Part shown: one piece after another, positions 43,653 through 44,419 of the stretch
Position numbering within the stretch: the stretch's first letter is position 1
Layout of the letters: every line of letters begins with the position of its first letter
Assembly: GCA_001771975.1 (NCBI GenBank)
Contig: MERE01000180.1
Coordinates: forward strand, 1 to 44,419
Direction: 5' to 3'
Source of the DNA: Betaproteobacteria bacterium RIFCSPLOWO2_02_FULL_68_150
GTDB lineage: Bacteria; Pseudomonadota; Gammaproteobacteria; Burkholderiales; SG8-39
DNA: 44,419 nt
The notes under the pieces: model-generated
Told to the model about the DNA's origin: nothing
Databases searched by the model: none
What the model saw: the letters and a program-made list of their open reading frames with translations, nothing else
Position numbers and translations under genes: made by a program

Positions 43653-44402
43653 ATGCGATCTGCGGTCCGGGGCCTGAGCGTTTTGCTGTTCGCGGCGGCG
43701 CTGGCGGCGCTCGCGGCCGATCCCGGCGTGGTGGGCGACAGCGAGATCGAAAAGATCATCGCCAGCATCGCCTCGAGCGACACCGAGCGCAACGTCATCC
43801 GCCGGCGCCTCACGGCGTGGCGCGAGCTGCAGCTGGCGCCGAAGAACAAGGCCCTCGGGGATCCCGACAAGCTCAGGCTGGTCAACGATTTCGTGCACGA
43901 GACGCCCTTCTTCTGCGACCCGGTGATGTGGTGCGCCGAGGATTTCTGGTCGCGGCCGGTCGAATTCCTCGCCAACGACGGCGGCGACTGCGAGGATTTC
44001 TCGATCGCCAAGTTCTTCACCCTCAAGGCGCTCGGCGTCGCCGAAGCGAAGCTGCGCATCGTCTACGCGGTCTACCAGCGCGGCGCGTTCACCGGCGCGC
44101 ACATGGTGCTGGCGTATTACCCGACGCCGGATGCCGAGCCGTTCATCCTCGACAACATCAACCAGACGCTGCAGCCGGCGTCGAACCGGCCGGACCTGGT
44201 GCCGGTGTTCAGCTTCAACAGCCAGGGCCTGTGGGGCGCCAAGGAAGCCAAGGGGCGCGGCCAGCCGGGCGAGCAGTACCGCGCCTGGAGCGACCACTGG
44301 CGGCGCGTGCAGAGCGACGAAGCCGTGCGCTCGGTGTCGCCCGAGCAGCGCAAGTCCGGCGAATGCCAGGCGATCATCCAGCGCTCGGCGTGGTGCCGCT
44401 AG
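43653..44402 (+). CDS. LapG-type transglutaminase-like cysteine protease
   Basis: 249 residues from the ATG at 43653; a GTG at 43641 adds four. A signal peptide (MRSAVRGLSVLLFAAALAAL) sends it to the periplasm. The bacterial transglutaminase-like (BTLCP) fold has the full triad C113 (GGDCEDFS), H150 (AHMVLAYY) and D167 (FILDNIN). Their spacing equals that of Pseudomonas fluorescens LapG (C135, H172, D189), and the calcium-binding D112/E114 next to the Cys are kept. LapG cleaves the N terminus of a giant surface adhesin to release biofilm cells and is held in check by a c-di-GMP receptor LapD. Neither lapD nor an adhesin gene lies in the window; they may lie beyond the right edge. Confidence 0.88.
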   Translation: MRSAVRGLSVLLFAAALAALAADPGVVGDSEIEKIIASIASSDTERNVIRRRLTAWRELQLAPKNKALGDPDKLRLVNDFVHETPFFCDPVMWCAEDFWSRPVEFLANDGGDCEDFSIAKFFTLKALGVAEAKLRIVYAVYQRGAFTGAHMVLAYYPTPDAEPFILDNINQTLQPASNRPDLVPVFSFNSQGLWGAKEAKGRGQPGEQYRAWSDHWRRVQSDEAVRSVSPEQRKSGECQAIIQRSAWCR

Positions 44403-44419
44403 GGCTGCGGCGGTGAAGG

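Overview
The window is GC-rich, densely packed chromosomal DNA that looks betaproteobacterial. The clearest marks are two conserved housekeeping blocks, yhbY | rlmE-ftsH-folP-glmM and tpiA-secG-tRNA-Leu(GAG)-nuoABCDEFGHIJKLMN. GTG/TTG starts and 4-nt ATGA/GTGA stop/start overlaps are frequent. No species can be named from the sequence alone. There is no CRISPR array, insertion sequence or rRNA.

Layout. (1) 1-4334: a minus-strand signalling operon (hybrid-free histidine kinase, single-domain response regulator, response regulator with a class III cyclase output) divergent from an orphan Tat-exported NMT1/SsuA-type substrate-binding protein. (2) 4369-6370: metallo-beta-lactamase-fold hydrolase, yhbY, and two divergent gene remnants, an acyl-CoA ligase and a LivK-type binding protein, each keeping its two ends but missing its middle. 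(3) 6399-13950: coiled-coil protein, GAF-GAF-PAS adenylate cyclase, rlmE, ftsH, folP, glmM. The glmM reading frame lacks about 35 conserved residues. (4) 13997-27980: a roughly 14-kb accessory stretch between glmM and tpiA. It holds frdABCD (quinol:fumarate reductase) behind a perfect FNR-type box, a divergent UbiE/RquA-like quinone methyltransferase with its own promoter, a small unknown operon ending in a MarR regulator, a 2-oxoacid dehydrogenase operon with two E1 alpha/beta pairs and a split E2, a DctQ-DctM-DctP TRAP transporter, and an unknown protein made of two tandem copies of one domain. (5) 28054-44402: tpiA, secG, tRNA-Leu(GAG), the full 14-gene complex I operon, and a LapG-type cysteine protease.

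How the parts work together. Complex I and fumarate reductase in the same window, with an FNR box in front of frdA and a second UbiE-family enzyme behind frdD, suggest an anaerobic NADH-to-fumarate chain that may need its own low-potential quinone (inference). The MarR-flanked operon looks like an inducible uptake (TRAP) and oxidative decarboxylation (E1/E2) pathway for an organic acid; no E3 is nearby, so a shared lipoamide dehydrogenase elsewhere is assumed. The most noteworthy items are the FNR-frd-methyltransferase association, the split-E2/double-E1/TRAP operon with its duplicated unknown protein, and the repeated pattern of internal deletions (acyl-CoA ligase, LivK, GlmM), which is either real gene decay or an assembly problem.
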